A DNA stretch of 64,000 nucleotides from Pseudomonas rhodesiae (GCF_007858255.1 NZ_VFEU01000007.1:124001-188000); one strand, 5' to 3'. Positions 37,546 to 48,075 are shown, counted from the stretch's first letter. Notes: generated by a model from the sequence alone, not told the origin. Made by a program: numbers and translations.

Positions 37546-38472
37546 CTAGGTCCTAGTGGGAGACAAGATGCCGAGCCACGCAACGCTCGCCAGAACCAAG
37601 ACGGCCAAGGTCGCCTCCGTGAACAGACTCTGCCGAAGCTTGATGACTGCCTGCGCGCGATTGCCTGCCTTCAAAGCTGCCTCCAGGCTCGGACTCAACC
37701 GATACCGATTGGCAGCAGCCAACGCCAGCATGCCTGCGAAAAGCAAGAGCTTTACCATCAGCAGCCGGCCATACAGCGTCGAGATGAGCGGATCAAACGA
37801 TGGTCCGGCGATCAACAGGTAATTGAGAATTCCACTCACGACGAGTGCGGCCACGATCGCTGTACCTATGCGAGCAAAGCCATTCGACGTCCGACTGAGG
37901 ACCGCTACCGGGTCTTGCGCGACATCCCGCTTGTGGGATGCCAGCATCAAGAACGCCACCAATGCGCCCACCCAAGCGCCCGCTGCCCAGAGGTGCGTGA
38001 TATCCGACGCAAGATGGATGTAGCCGCGAACGCCGTCGTCCATCGCACCGTGGCCTGCCCACGCAAGGGTCGCCAGCGCCACGCCGGTGGAGAGCGCCAT
38101 CACTGCAAATCGCAAGGTAGCGTTCAATTTCAACATTGCGACGAGCACACACACCAACAGCGCCAGGATGCGAATGCACCAGGCGATGCCCATATGCGTG
38201 CCCGTAATGAGCATGTCGAAAACGTGCGTTGACAACTCCGCGTAGCTTTGGGCGCCGGACATGGCCTTGGCCATGACCGTCATGCCCCACATCGACAGGG
38301 CAATGCCGATGGCAGCGGATGCGCCAATGAGTACGCGATAGCGGCGCGAGATCGTCGAGGATCGCTCGTCGTTGCCCAAAGCATAGAGACCGAACATGGC
38401 GACGCCAAACGCCGCCGCCAGATCAAGATAAAGCGCCAGGCGCAGGACGATGGTCAACCAATCCCCGGCCAT
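37546..38472 (-). CDS. copD: Copper resistance inner-membrane protein CopD
   Basis: Polytopic inner-membrane protein of 308 aa with eight or so helices and the CopD/PcoD domain in its C-terminal part (LRFAVMALSTGVALATLAWAG, LLMVKLLLFAGMLALAAANR). It is thought to move copper from periplasmic CopC to the cytoplasm. It begins four bases after the copC stop codon and is the last gene of the minus-strand copper operon. Confidence 0.9.
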   Translation of the reverse strand: MAGDWLTIVLRLALYLDLAAAFGVAMFGLYALGNDERSSTISRRYRVLIGASAAIGIALSMWGMTVMAKAMSGAQSYAELSTHVFDMLITGTHMGIAWCIRILALLVCVLVAMLKLNATLRFAVMALSTGVALATLAWAGHGAMDDGVRGYIHLASDITHLWAAGAWVGALVAFLMLASHKRDVAQDPVAVLSRTSNGFARIGTAIVAALVVSGILNYLLIAGPSFDPLISTLYGRLLMVKLLLFAGMLALAAANRYRLSPSLEAALKAGNRAQAVIKLRQSLFTEATLAVLVLASVAWLGILSPTRT

Positions 38473-38476
38473 GGGC

Positions 38477-38863
38477 TTACTTCACCTTGAAGGTGACGTT
38501 ACCCGTGATCGGATGCGTGTCCGAGGAGACGGCACGCCATTCGACGCGATAGTCGCCCGGCTGGAGCGCTTGTGCCGGTGTGATGACCATGGTCTTGCCG
38601 TCGCCGGCACCCGCGACGCTGGCGTTGATCTTCATCGGGCCATGGCTCGCCATTCCCGGCATGCCCGTCATGACAAGGCTCGCGGCGGAGAACTGCGGCA
38701 CCAGCGTTTCGGAGAACTTCAGCTCGATGGTGGCTGGCGCGGAAACCTGCGACTTGTCGGCCGGCGTTGAAGACACCAGCGAAGGATGCGCGAATGCGGC
38801 GGTGGCGAACAGGCCAGCAGCGATCGGCGCGACGAGCTTGGCGATGAAATGTGAACGGGTCAT
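38477..38863 (-). CDS. copC: Periplasmic copper-binding protein CopC
   Basis: Periplasmic cupredoxin-like copper chaperone of about 128 aa. The signal peptide ends in TAAFA, leaving His as residue 1 of the mature protein (HPSLVSSTPADKS). With the Asp and His of SSDTHPITG this makes the His1-Asp-His Cu(II) site of the CopC family. The MTGMPGMASHGPM loop is consistent with an additional Cu(I) site. The start at 38863 drops 21 residues that do not fit a signal peptide. Confidence 0.92.
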   Translation of the reverse strand: MTRSHFIAKLVAPIAAGLFATAAFAHPSLVSSTPADKSQVSAPATIELKFSETLVPQFSAASLVMTGMPGMASHGPMKINASVAGAGDGKTMVITPAQALQPGDYRVEWRAVSSDTHPITGNVTFKVK

Positions 38864-39003
38864 AGAGATTCCTACCTTGATGTGTGAGGGTGGTTTAAGA
38901 ACGAAATGCCGAGATAAGGCTTGCACCTTCGTAACGGCGTGGAACGAAAAATGCGGTTCGCTGGGCGATAGCAGGCTCCTGTAGGTTCAGAAAGAAGATC
39001 CGG

Positions 39004-41484
39004 TCACAGTCGGCTCGCTCTCAGGCGCAAGGCGTTGCCAACGACCGACGCCGAACTCAGGCTCATCGCCAATGCTGCGATCAGCGGCGACAGCAGCCAG
39101 CCCGTGAGGGGATAGAGAACCCCGGCGGCGATGGGGATGCCCAGCGCGTTGTAGAGGAAGGCGAACATGAGGTTCTGCTTCATGTTGCCCACGGTACTCA
39201 CCGAGAGCGTGCGAGCGACAGCGATGCCACGCAGGTCGCCCTTGACCAGCGTGACTTGGGCGCTGTTCATCGCCACGTCGGTTCCGGTTCCCATGGCAAT
39301 ACCCACGTCTGCCTTCGCCAAGGCCGGCGCGTCGTTGATGCCGTCTCCGGCCATGGCGACGATGCGGCCTTCTTTCTGCAGCCGCTCGATCAACATGAGC
39401 TTGTCCGCCGGCTTGACCTCACCATGCACCTCGTCGATGCCTAGGCGCGCACCGACGGATTTGGCGGTGGTCTGCCCGTCCCCGGTGGCCATGATGACCC
39501 GCAGGCCCGCAGCCTTCAACGCGGCCAGGGCCTCGGGGGTGCTGCCCTTGACCGGATCGGATACGGCGAGCAAGCCCGCGAGCTGCCCGTCCACAGCCAA
39601 GTACATGACGCTGGCCCCTTCGCCGCGCAGAGCTTCGGCCTGGGGTACGAGCGGTTCCACCGACACGCCAGACTGTTCCATCAGCACTGTGTTGCCCAAC
39701 GCCAGTTGCCGGTGCTCAACCTTCCCGCGCACGCCGATGCCGGTTCCCGATTCAAAGGTCTGAGGCTTCACGAGTTGGAGGCCCTGGGCACGCGCGGCCT
39801 GCACGATGGCGTCGGCCAGGGGGTGTTCACTACCCTGGTCCAGGCTGGCCGCAAGACGCAGCACCTCATCGTTCGTAAAGCCGGGTGCTGCGACGACCTG
39901 ATCGAAAGCAGGTCGGCCCTCGGTCAGGGTTCCTGTCTTGTCGATGACGAGGGTATCGACCTTGCGAAGATTCTCGATCGCCGCGGCATCGCGGAAAAGC
40001 ACCCCCTGTGTGGCGCCACGGCCCGTTGCGACCATGATCGACATCGGCGTGGCCAGACCCAGCGCGCACGGGCAGGCGATGATCAGGACGGCCACCGCAT
40101 TAATCAGTCCATAGACCCAGGTGGGCTGCGGCCCGAAGAATCCCCATACAACGAGCGTCGTGACCGCAATGGCGACGACGGCCATCACGAAGTAGCCGGC
40201 CACGACATCGGCCATGCGTTGCATCGGCGCCTTGGAACGCTGCGCCTGGGCGACCATCTGGACGATTTGCGACAGAACGGTGTCCGAGCCGATCCGCTCC
40301 GAACGCATGACCAGCGCGCCGCTGGTGTTGAGTGTGGCCCCGATGACCTTGTCGCCCGCGCGCTTGCTGACGGGCAGCGGTTCGCCGGTCAGCATGGATT
40401 CGTCAATCGAGCTGCTGCCCTCGTGCACGATGCCATCCACCGGCACCTTCTCGCCGGGTCGGATGCGCAGCAGGTCGCCGACGTGCACATGGCTGAGCGG
40501 CACGTCTTCCTCGCTGCCGTCCGCATTGATGCGCCGTGCGGTCTTGGGCGCCAGCCCCAGCAGCGACTTGATGGCCGCCGAAGTCTGGGAGCGGGCTTTG
40601 AGTTCCAGCACCTGGCCGAGCAGTGTCAGCGAGATGATGACGGCGGCGGCCTCGAAATACACGCCGACCCGTCCCATGGACATGAAGGAAGCTGGAAACA
40701 CTTCCGGCGCAACGGTTGCCACAACGCTGTAGATGAATGCCGCACCCGTTCCCAGGCCGATCAGTGTCCACATGTTCGGGCTGCGGTTGACCACGGACAG
40801 CCAGCCGCGGGAGAAGAAGGGCCAGCCGGCCCACAGCACGATCGGCAACGACAGCACCAACTCGACCCAGCTCTGTGTAGCCATGTCCATCAGGTGCAGC
40901 CGCTCGCCCAGCATCGCCAGCGCCAGGACCACGAGCGTCAGCGGCAAGGTCCACCAGAAGCGACGCGAGAAGTCACGCAACTCCGGGTTGTCGTCATCGA
41001 GGTCGGGCAGCAGAGGCTCAAGCGTCATCCCGCACTTGGGGCAGGTTCCCGGATGATCCTGGCGGATCTCCGGGTGCATCGGGCAGGTGTAGATGGTTCC
41101 GGGCGCGGTTGGCGATGCCGCCGGGGCCGGTGAAACTGCGGTGCTGGCATGGTGATGCGGTGCATGGCCGCTGCCTGTGCCTATGCCCGCGTCACCGCTG
41201 GCATATCGCGCCGGATCGGCGTCGAATTTGGCCTTGCATCCGGTGCTGCAAAACAAGTACGTGTTCCCCAAGTGCGTGGAGCGGTGCTCCGACGCCGCCG
41301 TGACCGCCATGCCACACACCGGATCTCGCGTCGCGGCATCGGGCTGCGTGTGGCTTGAGGACCCGCCCGCGTCGTCACTTCCAGCATGGCTGGCGTGATG
41401 GTGGTGGGTATGCGGGCCGGACGTTGTGGCACCCGCCGCCATGCCTGCGTGCTCATGTCCTGAAGACTTGCTGGGTGAATTCAT
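39004..41484 (-). CDS. Copper-translocating P1B-type ATPase with YHS domain
   Basis: Cu(I)-exporting inner-membrane ATPase of 826 aa. The first ~165 residues are unusual: two His-rich stretches ([20 protein letters not shown]) flank a YHS domain ([20 protein letters not shown]), followed by a heavy-metal-binding domain ([16 protein letters not shown]). There is no ferredoxin-like HMA domain. The core has the transmembrane CPC motif in [12 protein letters not shown], phosphorylation motif [11 protein letters not shown] in GSEHPLADA and hinge [11 protein letters not shown]. It resembles CopF-type pumps of copper clusters. 140 bases separate it from copC. Confidence 0.93.
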   Translation of the reverse strand: MNSPSKSSGHEHAGMAAGATTSGPHTHHHHASHAGSDDAGGSSSHTQPDAATRDPVCGMAVTAASEHRSTHLGNTYLFCSTGCKAKFDADPARYASGDAGIGTGSGHAPHHHASTAVSPAPAASPTAPGTIYTCPMHPEIRQDHPGTCPKCGMTLEPLLPDLDDDNPELRDFSRRFWWTLPLTLVVLALAMLGERLHLMDMATQSWVELVLSLPIVLWAGWPFFSRGWLSVVNRSPNMWTLIGLGTGAAFIYSVVATVAPEVFPASFMSMGRVGVYFEAAAVIISLTLLGQVLELKARSQTSAAIKSLLGLAPKTARRINADGSEEDVPLSHVHVGDLLRIRPGEKVPVDGIVHEGSSSIDESMLTGEPLPVSKRAGDKVIGATLNTSGALVMRSERIGSDTVLSQIVQMVAQAQRSKAPMQRMADVVAGYFVMAVVAIAVTTLVVWGFFGPQPTWVYGLINAVAVLIIACPCALGLATPMSIMVATGRGATQGVLFRDAAAIENLRKVDTLVIDKTGTLTEGRPAFDQVVAAPGFTNDEVLRLAASLDQGSEHPLADAIVQAARAQGLQLVKPQTFESGTGIGVRGKVEHRQLALGNTVLMEQSGVSVEPLVPQAEALRGEGASVMYLAVDGQLAGLLAVSDPVKGSTPEALAALKAAGLRVIMATGDGQTTAKSVGARLGIDEVHGEVKPADKLMLIERLQKEGRIVAMAGDGINDAPALAKADVGIAMGTGTDVAMNSAQVTLVKGDLRGIAVARTLSVSTVGNMKQNLMFAFLYNALGIPIAAGVLYPLTGWLLSPLIAALAMSLSSASVVGNALRLRASRL

Positions 41485-41597
41485 AGTGACAAGTGCCCTC
41501 CGCCGTTAACTGTTGGTGTCTGGTGATCGCAGCAGGCCGCAGGCGCGCAAGGAGACAAGCGCGGCGTCGCGTGCTCGCACGGTGCGAGTGCCTCGAC

Positions 41598-41870
41598 TCA
41601 TTGCTTCTGCTCCTTGGAGGCTGCGGCACCTTCCTCACCCTGACGCGCGGCATGATCGTGTCCTCCGTGGCCGTGACCACGGTGCATGAACAGGTGCATC
41701 AGCGGACAAGCCGCCAGCAGCAGGAAGGGGAGATAGCCGGCAACATGTGCCGTGTGCTCCTTGAGCAGGAAATACGCGGCGACAGCGGCGATGATGAGGA
41801 ACGCCACGCCGTAGCGCGATCGCCAGAACCGGGGACGATCGCTGGGGGTCTGTGTGTGCTGATGCTGCAT
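41598..41870 (-). CDS. DUF2933 membrane protein (copper cluster copy)
   Basis: Protein of 90 aa with two closely spaced membrane helices (GVAFLIIAAVAAYFLL and YLPFLLLAACPLMHLFM), ending in a His/Gly-rich tail (MHRGHGHGGHDH). This is the DUF2933 pattern, often found in copper clusters; the HxxH/Met-His tail suggests metal binding. A paralogue at 48327 heads the next operon. Confidence 0.85.
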   Translation of the reverse strand: MQHQHTQTPSDRPRFWRSRYGVAFLIIAAVAAYFLLKEHTAHVAGYLPFLLLAACPLMHLFMHRGHGHGGHDHAARQGEEGAAASKEQKQ

Positions 41871-41903
41871 GGCATATCTCCACGGAAAAGAGTTGATGGA
41901 TGG

Positions 41904-42389
41904 TCAGAGATGCGACTGATAGACCGTGCTACTACCGTTTTTCCCGATCAGCAGCACGTCGTAGGCGTCCTTGCGTCCAACATAGGCCGGACCATCCATG
42001 CCGGGCGAACCGACCGGCATGCCTGGCGCCGCGAGGCCGATGGCCTGCGGGGCTTCGCGCAGCAAGCGTTGAATGTCCGAGGCAGGCACATGACCCTCGA
42101 TGGCATAGCCGCCGATCTGCGCCGTGTGGCACGAACCGTACTTCTGCGGGATGCCCAGCCGCGTGCGCGCTGCCGTGTTCCCGGTGTCAAGAACCTGCAC
42201 ATCGAAGCCTGCGCCTTGCAGGTGTGAGACCCAGTCCTTGCAGCAACCGCATCTCGGGTCCTTCCACACCTTGGCGATCGGTCGGCTCTGCGCCAGGCTC
42301 GGTCCTGCGAGTGCCATCACCAACAAGCCAGCGATCAATGCTTGGCGTCTCGGCACTTTGCCCTGGCTTCTGTCGTAGTGCATGTTCAT
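41904..42389 (-). CDS. DUF411 metal-binding protein
   Basis: Exported protein of 161 aa; N-terminal signal sequence (ALIAGLLVMALAGPSLAQS), then the DUF411 core with KDPRCGCCKDWV, a CxCC cluster, and further Cys in KYGSCHTA. DUF411 proteins are regularly found with cop genes and are believed to bind Cu(I) in the periplasm. It lies between copB and the DUF2933 gene on the same strand, with gaps of 37 and 33 bases. Confidence 0.88.
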   Translation of the reverse strand: MNMHYDRSQGKVPRRQALIAGLLVMALAGPSLAQSRPIAKVWKDPRCGCCKDWVSHLQGAGFDVQVLDTGNTAARTRLGIPQKYGSCHTAQIGGYAIEGHVPASDIQRLLREAPQAIGLAAPGMPVGSPGMDGPAYVGRKDAYDVLLIGKNGSSTVYQSHL

Positions 42390-42426
42390 AGATTGCCTCT
42401 CATCAGATGATCAAACCCACAAGGTT

Positions 42427-43410
42427 CTAGAACCAGAATCGCACGCCAGCCACCCAGCGCGTCTGCTGCGCGCGGCCACCTTCGGCACGCACATAGTCCG
42501 CTGTGCGTCCGAAGCTGCCCGCCCGTTCCACGCCGATGTAGGGAGCGAACTGGCGACTGAATTCATAGCGCAGGCGCAAGCCAGCAGACGCTTCGGCCAA
42601 GCCCTTGCCGATACCGCGTTCCGGGTCGTCCTTGCCATAGAACTGCAATTCGGCACGAGGCTCCAGAATCAGTCGCTGGGTCAGCAGCAGCTCGTAGCTG
42701 CCTTCGACACGCAGCGCCGTACGTCCGCCACTTCCCACGTAGCCCGTCGCCTCCAGCTCGAACCAGTAGGGGGCGAGGCCCTGGATGCCGAAAGCCAACC
42801 ATTGACGGCTCGGGCCTTCTCCGTTATCCACCCGAACGCCGAGCTGGGTGTCCCAGTACGGTGCGACGGCGTGCCCCCAGAGAAGCTCGGTACGCGATTC
42901 TTCGAGCTTTCCTTTGGCGATATCGCCTTCGGCCTTCACGACGGCCTTGTTGTAGGTCGTCCCATACCAAGCCTGGAGGTCGTAGGCCGTGGAATCGTCC
43001 CCTTTGCGCGTGAAGCGGCGTTCCAGGGTTTCGCCGCGCAACGAGAAGAACCTGTGTTCGTCGGCCAGCATCAGCCGCGGCACACCGGGTACGGCGTAGT
43101 CGCCCGATCCCAATGTCAGGCCATTGGAGTAGCCATGCGGATCGCGGGCGTCAGGAGGCGCCGACCCGCCCTGCATCTGCATGTTGCCGTGATCCATGGC
43201 CGGGGCCGCAGCCGTGTCGCTCGCCGGCGCCGTGTGACCCGCGTGCGGGTCGGCGGCGGCAGGAGGTGCGGACCGAGTGGATGGCACGGCTGTCTGGGTG
43301 TCGGCCTGGCCGTGCGCTGCATGGTCGTTCTGTGCTTGTGCCTGGGCGGCGACGCTTACCAGCGCCAGGAGCGTCGTGGCCAGTGCGCGAGTGGGGAGTG
43401 CTTTGGACAT
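42427..43410 (-). CDS. copB: Outer-membrane copper resistance protein CopB
   Basis: Outer-membrane protein of about 327 aa. After the signal peptide (LLALVSVAAQAQA) comes a ~75-residue His/Met-rich segment (DHAAHG, DPHAGHT, AMDHGNMQMQ) and then the CopB beta-barrel (QAWYGTTYNKAVVKAEGD, ending VAGVRFWF with terminal Phe). It sequesters copper or lets it out of the periplasm. AAGGAAG precedes the ATG at 43410; copA ends 25 bases upstream. Confidence 0.93.
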   Translation of the reverse strand: MSKALPTRALATTLLALVSVAAQAQAQNDHAAHGQADTQTAVPSTRSAPPAAADPHAGHTAPASDTAAAPAMDHGNMQMQGGSAPPDARDPHGYSNGLTLGSGDYAVPGVPRLMLADEHRFFSLRGETLERRFTRKGDDSTAYDLQAWYGTTYNKAVVKAEGDIAKGKLEESRTELLWGHAVAPYWDTQLGVRVDNGEGPSRQWLAFGIQGLAPYWFELEATGYVGSGGRTALRVEGSYELLLTQRLILEPRAELQFYGKDDPERGIGKGLAEASAGLRLRYEFSRQFAPYIGVERAGSFGRTADYVRAEGGRAQQTRWVAGVRFWF

Positions 43411-43435
43411 TCTTGGTCTTCCTTGTGCGCTGGGT

Positions 43436-45337
43436 TCAAGACACCACGACTTCGCGGAACATGCCGGCATCCATGTGGAACATCAGGTGGCAGTGCCAAG
43501 CCCAGCGGCCGAGCGCGTCGGCTGTCACAAGGAAGCTGATGCGTTGTGCCGGTTGTACCGGCAGGGTGTGGCGGCGCGCAAGGAAGCGACCGTCGGGGCT
43601 TTCCAGCTCGCTCCACATGCCGTGCAGGTGCATGGGATGGGTCATCATCGTGTCGTTGTGCAAAATGACCCGCAGCCGCTCGCCGTGTTTGAAGTGCACC
43701 GGCGTGGACTTTCCGAACTCCAGCCCGTCCAGGGACCATGCGTAGCGTTCCATGTTGCCCGTAAGGTGCAATTCGACCTCCCGGCCAGGGCCTCTCTTGT
43801 CCAGCGGCCCCGACGGGGTATGCAGATCCGCGAGGGTCAACACGCGCCGACCGTTGTTGCGCAGTCCAATGCCGGGGTCATCGAGGTTGGTGCGCGCCAT
43901 GTCAACGCGCATGTCCGTGCTGGCGCCATACTCGGTGCGAGCGTGGCGAGCAGTAGTGCTGGGCACGGCCAGTCCCCCCGCAGCCGCGGCGTGTTGGCTG
44001 TGATCCATCGCCATGCCACCGTGGTTCATGGCGCCGTGGTTCATGCCAGCCATCGCCCCATGATCCATCCCGGACATCGAACCCGAGCCCATCCCAGTCA
44101 TCCCCGTCATCCCCGTCATGCCCGTCATCCCGGTCATCTCCATGGCCTGGCCGGACCCGCCATGGTCCATGCCCCCCATCATGCCGCCCATCATGTCGTT
44201 CATGGTCAGCCATTCGACCGGATCGAGGGCAGGCACGGGAGCTTGAAGACCTTCACGCACGGCCAGCGTGGCCCGCGCGTAGCCTGTCCGGTCCATCGCC
44301 TGAGCGAAGATCGTGTAAGCGTCATCCCGTGGCTGGACGATCACGTCGACGGTTTCGCCCGGACCGAATCGGAACTCATCGACGGTCACCGGCTCCACGT
44401 CAACACCATCGACGTGCACCACCGTGAGTTTCAGTCCGGGAATGCGTACGTCGTAGAAGGTGTTGCCCGCACCGTTGACCATGCGCAGCCGCACGCGCTC
44501 ACCCGGTCGGAACAGCGCCGTCCAATTCCCGGCGGGGGTGACGCCGTTTGCCAGATAGGTCAGCGTGGCGGCAGACAGATCGGCGAGATCCGTCGGGTTC
44601 ATCCGCATCTCGTTCCACATCTTGCGCTTGTCGATCGCAGCGGCCATGCCGTCGCGCGAGGCGTCCCGGAAGAAGTCGAAGACGGTAGGTTGGTTGTAGT
44701 TGTAGTAGTCGCTTTGGGACTTGAGCTTGGTGAACACCCGCATCGGGTCTTCGTCGGTCCAATCCGAGAACAGCAGCACGTGGTCACGGTCGGCGCGGAT
44801 GGTCTCGGCGCCAGCGGGGTCGATGATGATCGCCCCGTACATGCCCGTGAGTTCCTGGAAGCCGGAGTGCGAGTGGTACCAGTAGGAGCCGCTTTGCTGA
44901 ACCTTGAAGCGGTACGTGAAGGTCTCGCCGGGAGCGATGCCATTGAAGCTGATGCCCGGCACTCCATCCATCTGATACGGCAGGATGATCCCGTGCCAGT
45001 GGATGGATGTGGATTCACGCAGCTTGTTGGTCACGCGGATGGTGACGGTGTCGCCCTCGCGCCAACGCAATGTCGGTGCCGGCAGCGAGCCGTTGATGGT
45101 CGTAGCCACGCCTGGCTTGCCCGTGAAGTTCACGGGCGATTCGGCGATCACCAAGTCGAACTCGGTGCCCTTCAGCACCGGAGCGGCACCGCGCGTAGCG
45201 GAGCCCTGCTGGGCGAATGCCCTGAGCGCTGGCGTGGACAGGCCGGCCAGGACGCCGCCAGCGGCCAGCCCCTGAACAAAACGCCGGCGAGACAGGCCCA
45301 GGGGGTGGGCGATATGAAAGGGCGAACGAGGCGGCAT
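43436..45337 (-). CDS. copA: Periplasmic multicopper oxidase CopA
   Basis: Tat-exported multicopper oxidase of 633 aa that oxidises Cu(I) in the periplasm. The twin-arginine signal is LSRRRFVQGLAAGG. The four copper-ligand motifs are in order: HWHGIILP, HSHSGFQE, HPMHLHGMW and AWHCHLMFHMDAGMF, the last with the type-1 Cys and axial Met. Residues ~390-450 form a Met/His-rich loop containing a short MTG repeat. First gene of the minus-strand copper operon, divergent from copRS across a cop box. Confidence 0.95.
   Translation of the reverse strand: MPPRSPFHIAHPLGLSRRRFVQGLAAGGVLAGLSTPALRAFAQQGSATRGAAPVLKGTEFDLVIAESPVNFTGKPGVATTINGSLPAPTLRWREGDTVTIRVTNKLRESTSIHWHGIILPYQMDGVPGISFNGIAPGETFTYRFKVQQSGSYWYHSHSGFQELTGMYGAIIIDPAGAETIRADRDHVLLFSDWTDEDPMRVFTKLKSQSDYYNYNQPTVFDFFRDASRDGMAAAIDKRKMWNEMRMNPTDLADLSAATLTYLANGVTPAGNWTALFRPGERVRLRMVNGAGNTFYDVRIPGLKLTVVHVDGVDVEPVTVDEFRFGPGETVDVIVQPRDDAYTIFAQAMDRTGYARATLAVREGLQAPVPALDPVEWLTMNDMMGGMMGGMDHGGSGQAMEMTGMTGMTGMTGMTGMGSGSMSGMDHGAMAGMNHGAMNHGGMAMDHSQHAAAAGGLAVPSTTARHARTEYGASTDMRVDMARTNLDDPGIGLRNNGRRVLTLADLHTPSGPLDKRGPGREVELHLTGNMERYAWSLDGLEFGKSTPVHFKHGERLRVILHNDTMMTHPMHLHGMWSELESPDGRFLARRHTLPVQPAQRISFLVTADALGRWAWHCHLMFHMDAGMFREVVVS
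44085..44142 (-). repeat. Tandem 9-bp-like repeat coding an (M-T-G)n stretch in copA
   Basis: Units of GTCATCCC-like sequence repeat about five times in tandem, coding GMTGMTGMTGMTGMG in the Met-rich loop of CopA. The units are in frame, so slippage would change the number of Met residues without breaking the gene. Confidence 0.7.
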
Positions 45338-45458
45338 GGCCTGAAATCCTCCAAAGATGACTTGAAAGTCGTTCTCAGTGCCCCCGTCCTGGGCGGCACA
45401 GTTCGACGCAATGCAGGTTATGCTATGGGTTGGGCACTTTCCAGCGAATGACCCTTGA

Positions 45459-45474
45459 ATTACATTTATGTAAT
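45459..45474. promoter_or_regulatory. cop box: perfect CopR-type palindrome
   Basis: ATTACAT-TT-ATGTAAT is a perfect 7+7 inverted repeat with a 2-base spacer, between divergent copA and copR. It matches the known cop-box pattern of proteobacterial CopR/CusR regulators (TTACAnnnnTGTAA type). Its position allows control of both transcription units. Confidence 0.85.
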
Positions 45475-45588
45475 GGTCGCGTCATGTTCGTGGAAGGTGG
45501 CGGCCGGTAAATTGCTGACCAGAATCAAATGGATGAATCATCGTGAGCGGACAAATTCCTTACGCCGCAGCGATTCATGGGGCATGCG

Positions 45589-46281
45589 ATGAAGTTGCTG
45601 GTCGTCGAAGACGAGAACAAGACTGCGGATTACGTCCGCCAAGGTCTCATGGAGGCAGGGTTCGTGGTGGACCTGGCGCGCAACGGATTGGACGGACACC
45701 ACCTGGCCATGGGCGAGACATACGATCTGGTGGTCTTGGATGTCATGCTGCCGGATGTCGATGGCTGGCGCATCGTGCGTGCCCTTCGAGATGCCGGTAA
45801 ACAGGTCCCTGTGCTCTTTCTGACGGCGCGTGGCGGTGTAGACGACCGTGTCAAGGGATTGGAACTGGGAGCGGACGACTACCTCGTCAAGCCATTCGCG
45901 TTCTCTGAGTTGCTGGCGCGGGTGCGGACGCTGCTGCGACGCGGAAGCGCTCCGAGCCAGCCTGATCGCATCCAGGTTGCCGATTTGGTACTGGACTTGG
46001 CGCGCCGGCGCGCAACGCGCGCTGGCCAACGCATCAATCTCACCAGCAAGGAGTTCGCGTTGCTTGAGCTCCTGGCCCGTCGCCAGGGGGAGGTCCTTCC
46101 ACGTTCTCTGATCGCGTCGCAGGTATGGGACATGAATTTCGACAGCGACAGCAACGTCATCGATGTAGCCATCCGCCGTCTACGCGCGAAGATCGACGAT
46201 GCGTTCAATCCGAAGCTCATCCACACCGTGCGTGGAATGGGATACACGCTCGATGCGCCCGATGATGCCCCTTCGCCATAA
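45589..46281 (+). CDS. copR: Copper response regulator CopR
   Basis: OmpR-family response regulator of 230 aa: receiver with phospho-acceptor Asp in [14 protein letters not shown] and Lys in DYLVKPFAF, then a winged helix ([26 protein letters not shown]). The start at 45589 ([12 protein letters not shown]) is standard for the CusR/CopR/IrlR group. Its 3' end overlaps copS by about 20 bases. Confidence 0.93.
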   Translation: MKLLVVEDENKTADYVRQGLMEAGFVVDLARNGLDGHHLAMGETYDLVVLDVMLPDVDGWRIVRALRDAGKQVPVLFLTARGGVDDRVKGLELGADDYLVKPFAFSELLARVRTLLRRGSAPSQPDRIQVADLVLDLARRRATRAGQRINLTSKEFALLELLARRQGEVLPRSLIASQVWDMNFDSDSNVIDVAIRRLRAKIDDAFNPKLIHTVRGMGYTLDAPDDAPSP

Positions 46282-47689
46282 GCCGCGGCAAAGCCGTCCA
46301 GCGTCGCTTGCATTAAGGGTCACGGCCCTGGTTGGTATTGCCACGACCTTGGTGTTTCTTGTGTTCAACTGGGTCATTCTCCGGTCGTTGGAGCACCACT
46401 TTGCTCAACAGGATGCCCACGAACTGGAGGCAGTGACAACCGCTTTGGCTCAGCCCTTGCACCAGCTTGCAAGTGACATCGCAAGCGACGAACTGAAGCA
46501 ACACTTGGCCAACGCAGTCGCAGGGCATCATGGGATGACGTACGGCGTCTACGATGGGTCTGGCAATAGCATCTATGCCACGCCCGGCCCTGACCTGTCG
46601 AAACTTGCCAGTAGCAAAAAGTTGGTCAACCGCATCACCGCTGACGATTTGATCGTGTGGCAGGAGGATCAGAGGTCCTATCGAGGTGTGGTGGTACAAC
46701 TGCCTGCTGACGATTCAGCGGCGTCCGGCTACCGCATCGTCGCCGCCATGGACATCGGCTTTCATCTCGACTTCCTGGCGGAGTTCAAGCGCATGCTCTG
46801 GTGGGCAACCGGCTTGGTCATGTGTCTGGCGCTCGGTGTGGCTTGGCTGGCGGTGCAGTGGGGCCACCTGCCGATTCGCAAGGTCAATGAAGAGATTCGG
46901 GCGATTCGCTCTTCAAAGCTGGATGTGAGGCTGGATCCTCGGGATGTGCCGATCGAACTGGCGGAACTGGTATTCGCCTTCAACGATATGTTGGCGAGAA
47001 TCGAGGAAGGCTTCACCCGGCTATCACACTTTTCCGCAGACATCGCGCACGAGTTGCGCACGCCCGTCACCAACCTGGTCACGCAGACTCACGTGGCGCT
47101 TGGCCAGCCGCGCAGCAACGAGGAATACAGAGAAATCCTCTATTCAAATTTGGAAGAGTTTGATCGGATGGGACGCATGATTGGGGACATGCTGTTTCTT
47201 GCCCAAACGGAAAATGATCCCCGCAACTTGCGTCTGTCTACCATTGATCTGTCCGAATTGGTGCGGAGTCTGTTCGACTATTTCGAGGCGCTGGCAGAAG
47301 ATAGCGGCATTACGCTTGGTGTTAAAGGGGCGATCGGCAGCATAGCGGCGGATCGGGAAATGCTCACCCGGGCGCTGAACAATCTTCTCTCGAATGCAAT
47401 TCGACACACGCCTCGCGGCAAGAGCATCACGGTCTTGCTTTCGCAGGATGAGCAGTGGACAACGATCAGTGTGGTCAATCCGGGTGAGAGAATTCCTGAG
47501 CCCGATCTACCAAAGCTCTTCAACCGCTTCTACCGAGTTGATCCGGCACGGCAACGAAATACGGCGGGCGCCGGTCTTGGCCTTGCCATCGTGAAATCGA
47601 TTGCGGAGGCACATGGTGGCTCCGTTGCCGTGACCTCCAGTGAGCTTGTCACCAGGTTTGACTTGGTATTGCCCCATCTGCGGCAGTAG
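46262..47689 (+). CDS. copS: Copper sensor histidine kinase CopS
   Basis: Heavy-metal sensor kinase of the CusS/IrlS type, about 475 aa: TM1 (residues ~20-42), a periplasmic sensor of ~140 residues with the His pair in [12 protein letters not shown] and [10 protein letters not shown]2, HAMP, HisKA with phospho-His in [13 protein letters not shown] and HATPase_c ([21 protein letters not shown]). Two adjacent ATGs at 46262 and 46265 both lie inside the end of copR; neither has a clear ribosome site, so translation is coupled. Confidence 0.92.
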   Translation: MMPLRHKPRQSRPASLALRVTALVGIATTLVFLVFNWVILRSLEHHFAQQDAHELEAVTTALAQPLHQLASDIASDELKQHLANAVAGHHGMTYGVYDGSGNSIYATPGPDLSKLASSKKLVNRITADDLIVWQEDQRSYRGVVVQLPADDSAASGYRIVAAMDIGFHLDFLAEFKRMLWWATGLVMCLALGVAWLAVQWGHLPIRKVNEEIRAIRSSKLDVRLDPRDVPIELAELVFAFNDMLARIEEGFTRLSHFSADIAHELRTPVTNLVTQTHVALGQPRSNEEYREILYSNLEEFDRMGRMIGDMLFLAQTENDPRNLRLSTIDLSELVRSLFDYFEALAEDSGITLGVKGAIGSIAADREMLTRALNNLLSNAIRHTPRGKSITVLLSQDEQWTTISVVNPGERIPEPDLPKLFNRFYRVDPARQRNTAGAGLGLAIVKSIAEAHGGSVAVTSSELVTRFDLVLPHLRQ

Positions 47690-48038
47690 TCCGAGGGCGC
47701 TGCGGTCCGTCCAGCCAACTGGCGTATCTCTTTGCCTGATTCTGGGATCTACCCGGCCGGCCACGTTGCTACGCGAGCGGGACATTTTTTCTCCGTGACT
47801 GCCACGTGCCCAGTCCTAGCGGCAAGCGCCGACATCATGCGCTTGTGTATCCCATCGCTACGTCCACACCGCACGCGAGGGCCTTTGCTCGGCCGCGATC
47901 CGGTCACAGTTCCGGACACCGTTCGTAGATAGCCTCCGATCGGTGCCGAACGTCTGCCTGCTCGGCACATCTGTCGCGCGCTCACTTGGCGGTGTGCGCT
48001 GAGCCCCTGAGGTGAGCTGGTCTGCTAGTTCGCTGCGC
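47690..48038. other. Non-coding stretch after copRS
   Basis: No open frame with a ribosome site, no recognisable RNA and no T-run terminator. Lower GC in parts than the flanking genes. With the next 290 bases it forms the long leader of the low-oxygen module. Confidence 0.5.
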
Positions 48039-48052
48039 GGGGTATGTACCCC
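48039..48052. promoter_or_regulatory. GGGGTA-TG-TACCCC palindrome upstream of the ANR box
   Basis: Perfect 6+6 inverted repeat with a 2-base spacer, 23 bases upstream of the ANR site. A related half, GGGTAC, follows at 48059-48064. A second activator or repressor could bind here; I do not recognise a known family consensus. Confidence 0.35.
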
Positions 48053-48075
48053 GTAGCTGGGTACAGAGAGTCTTT

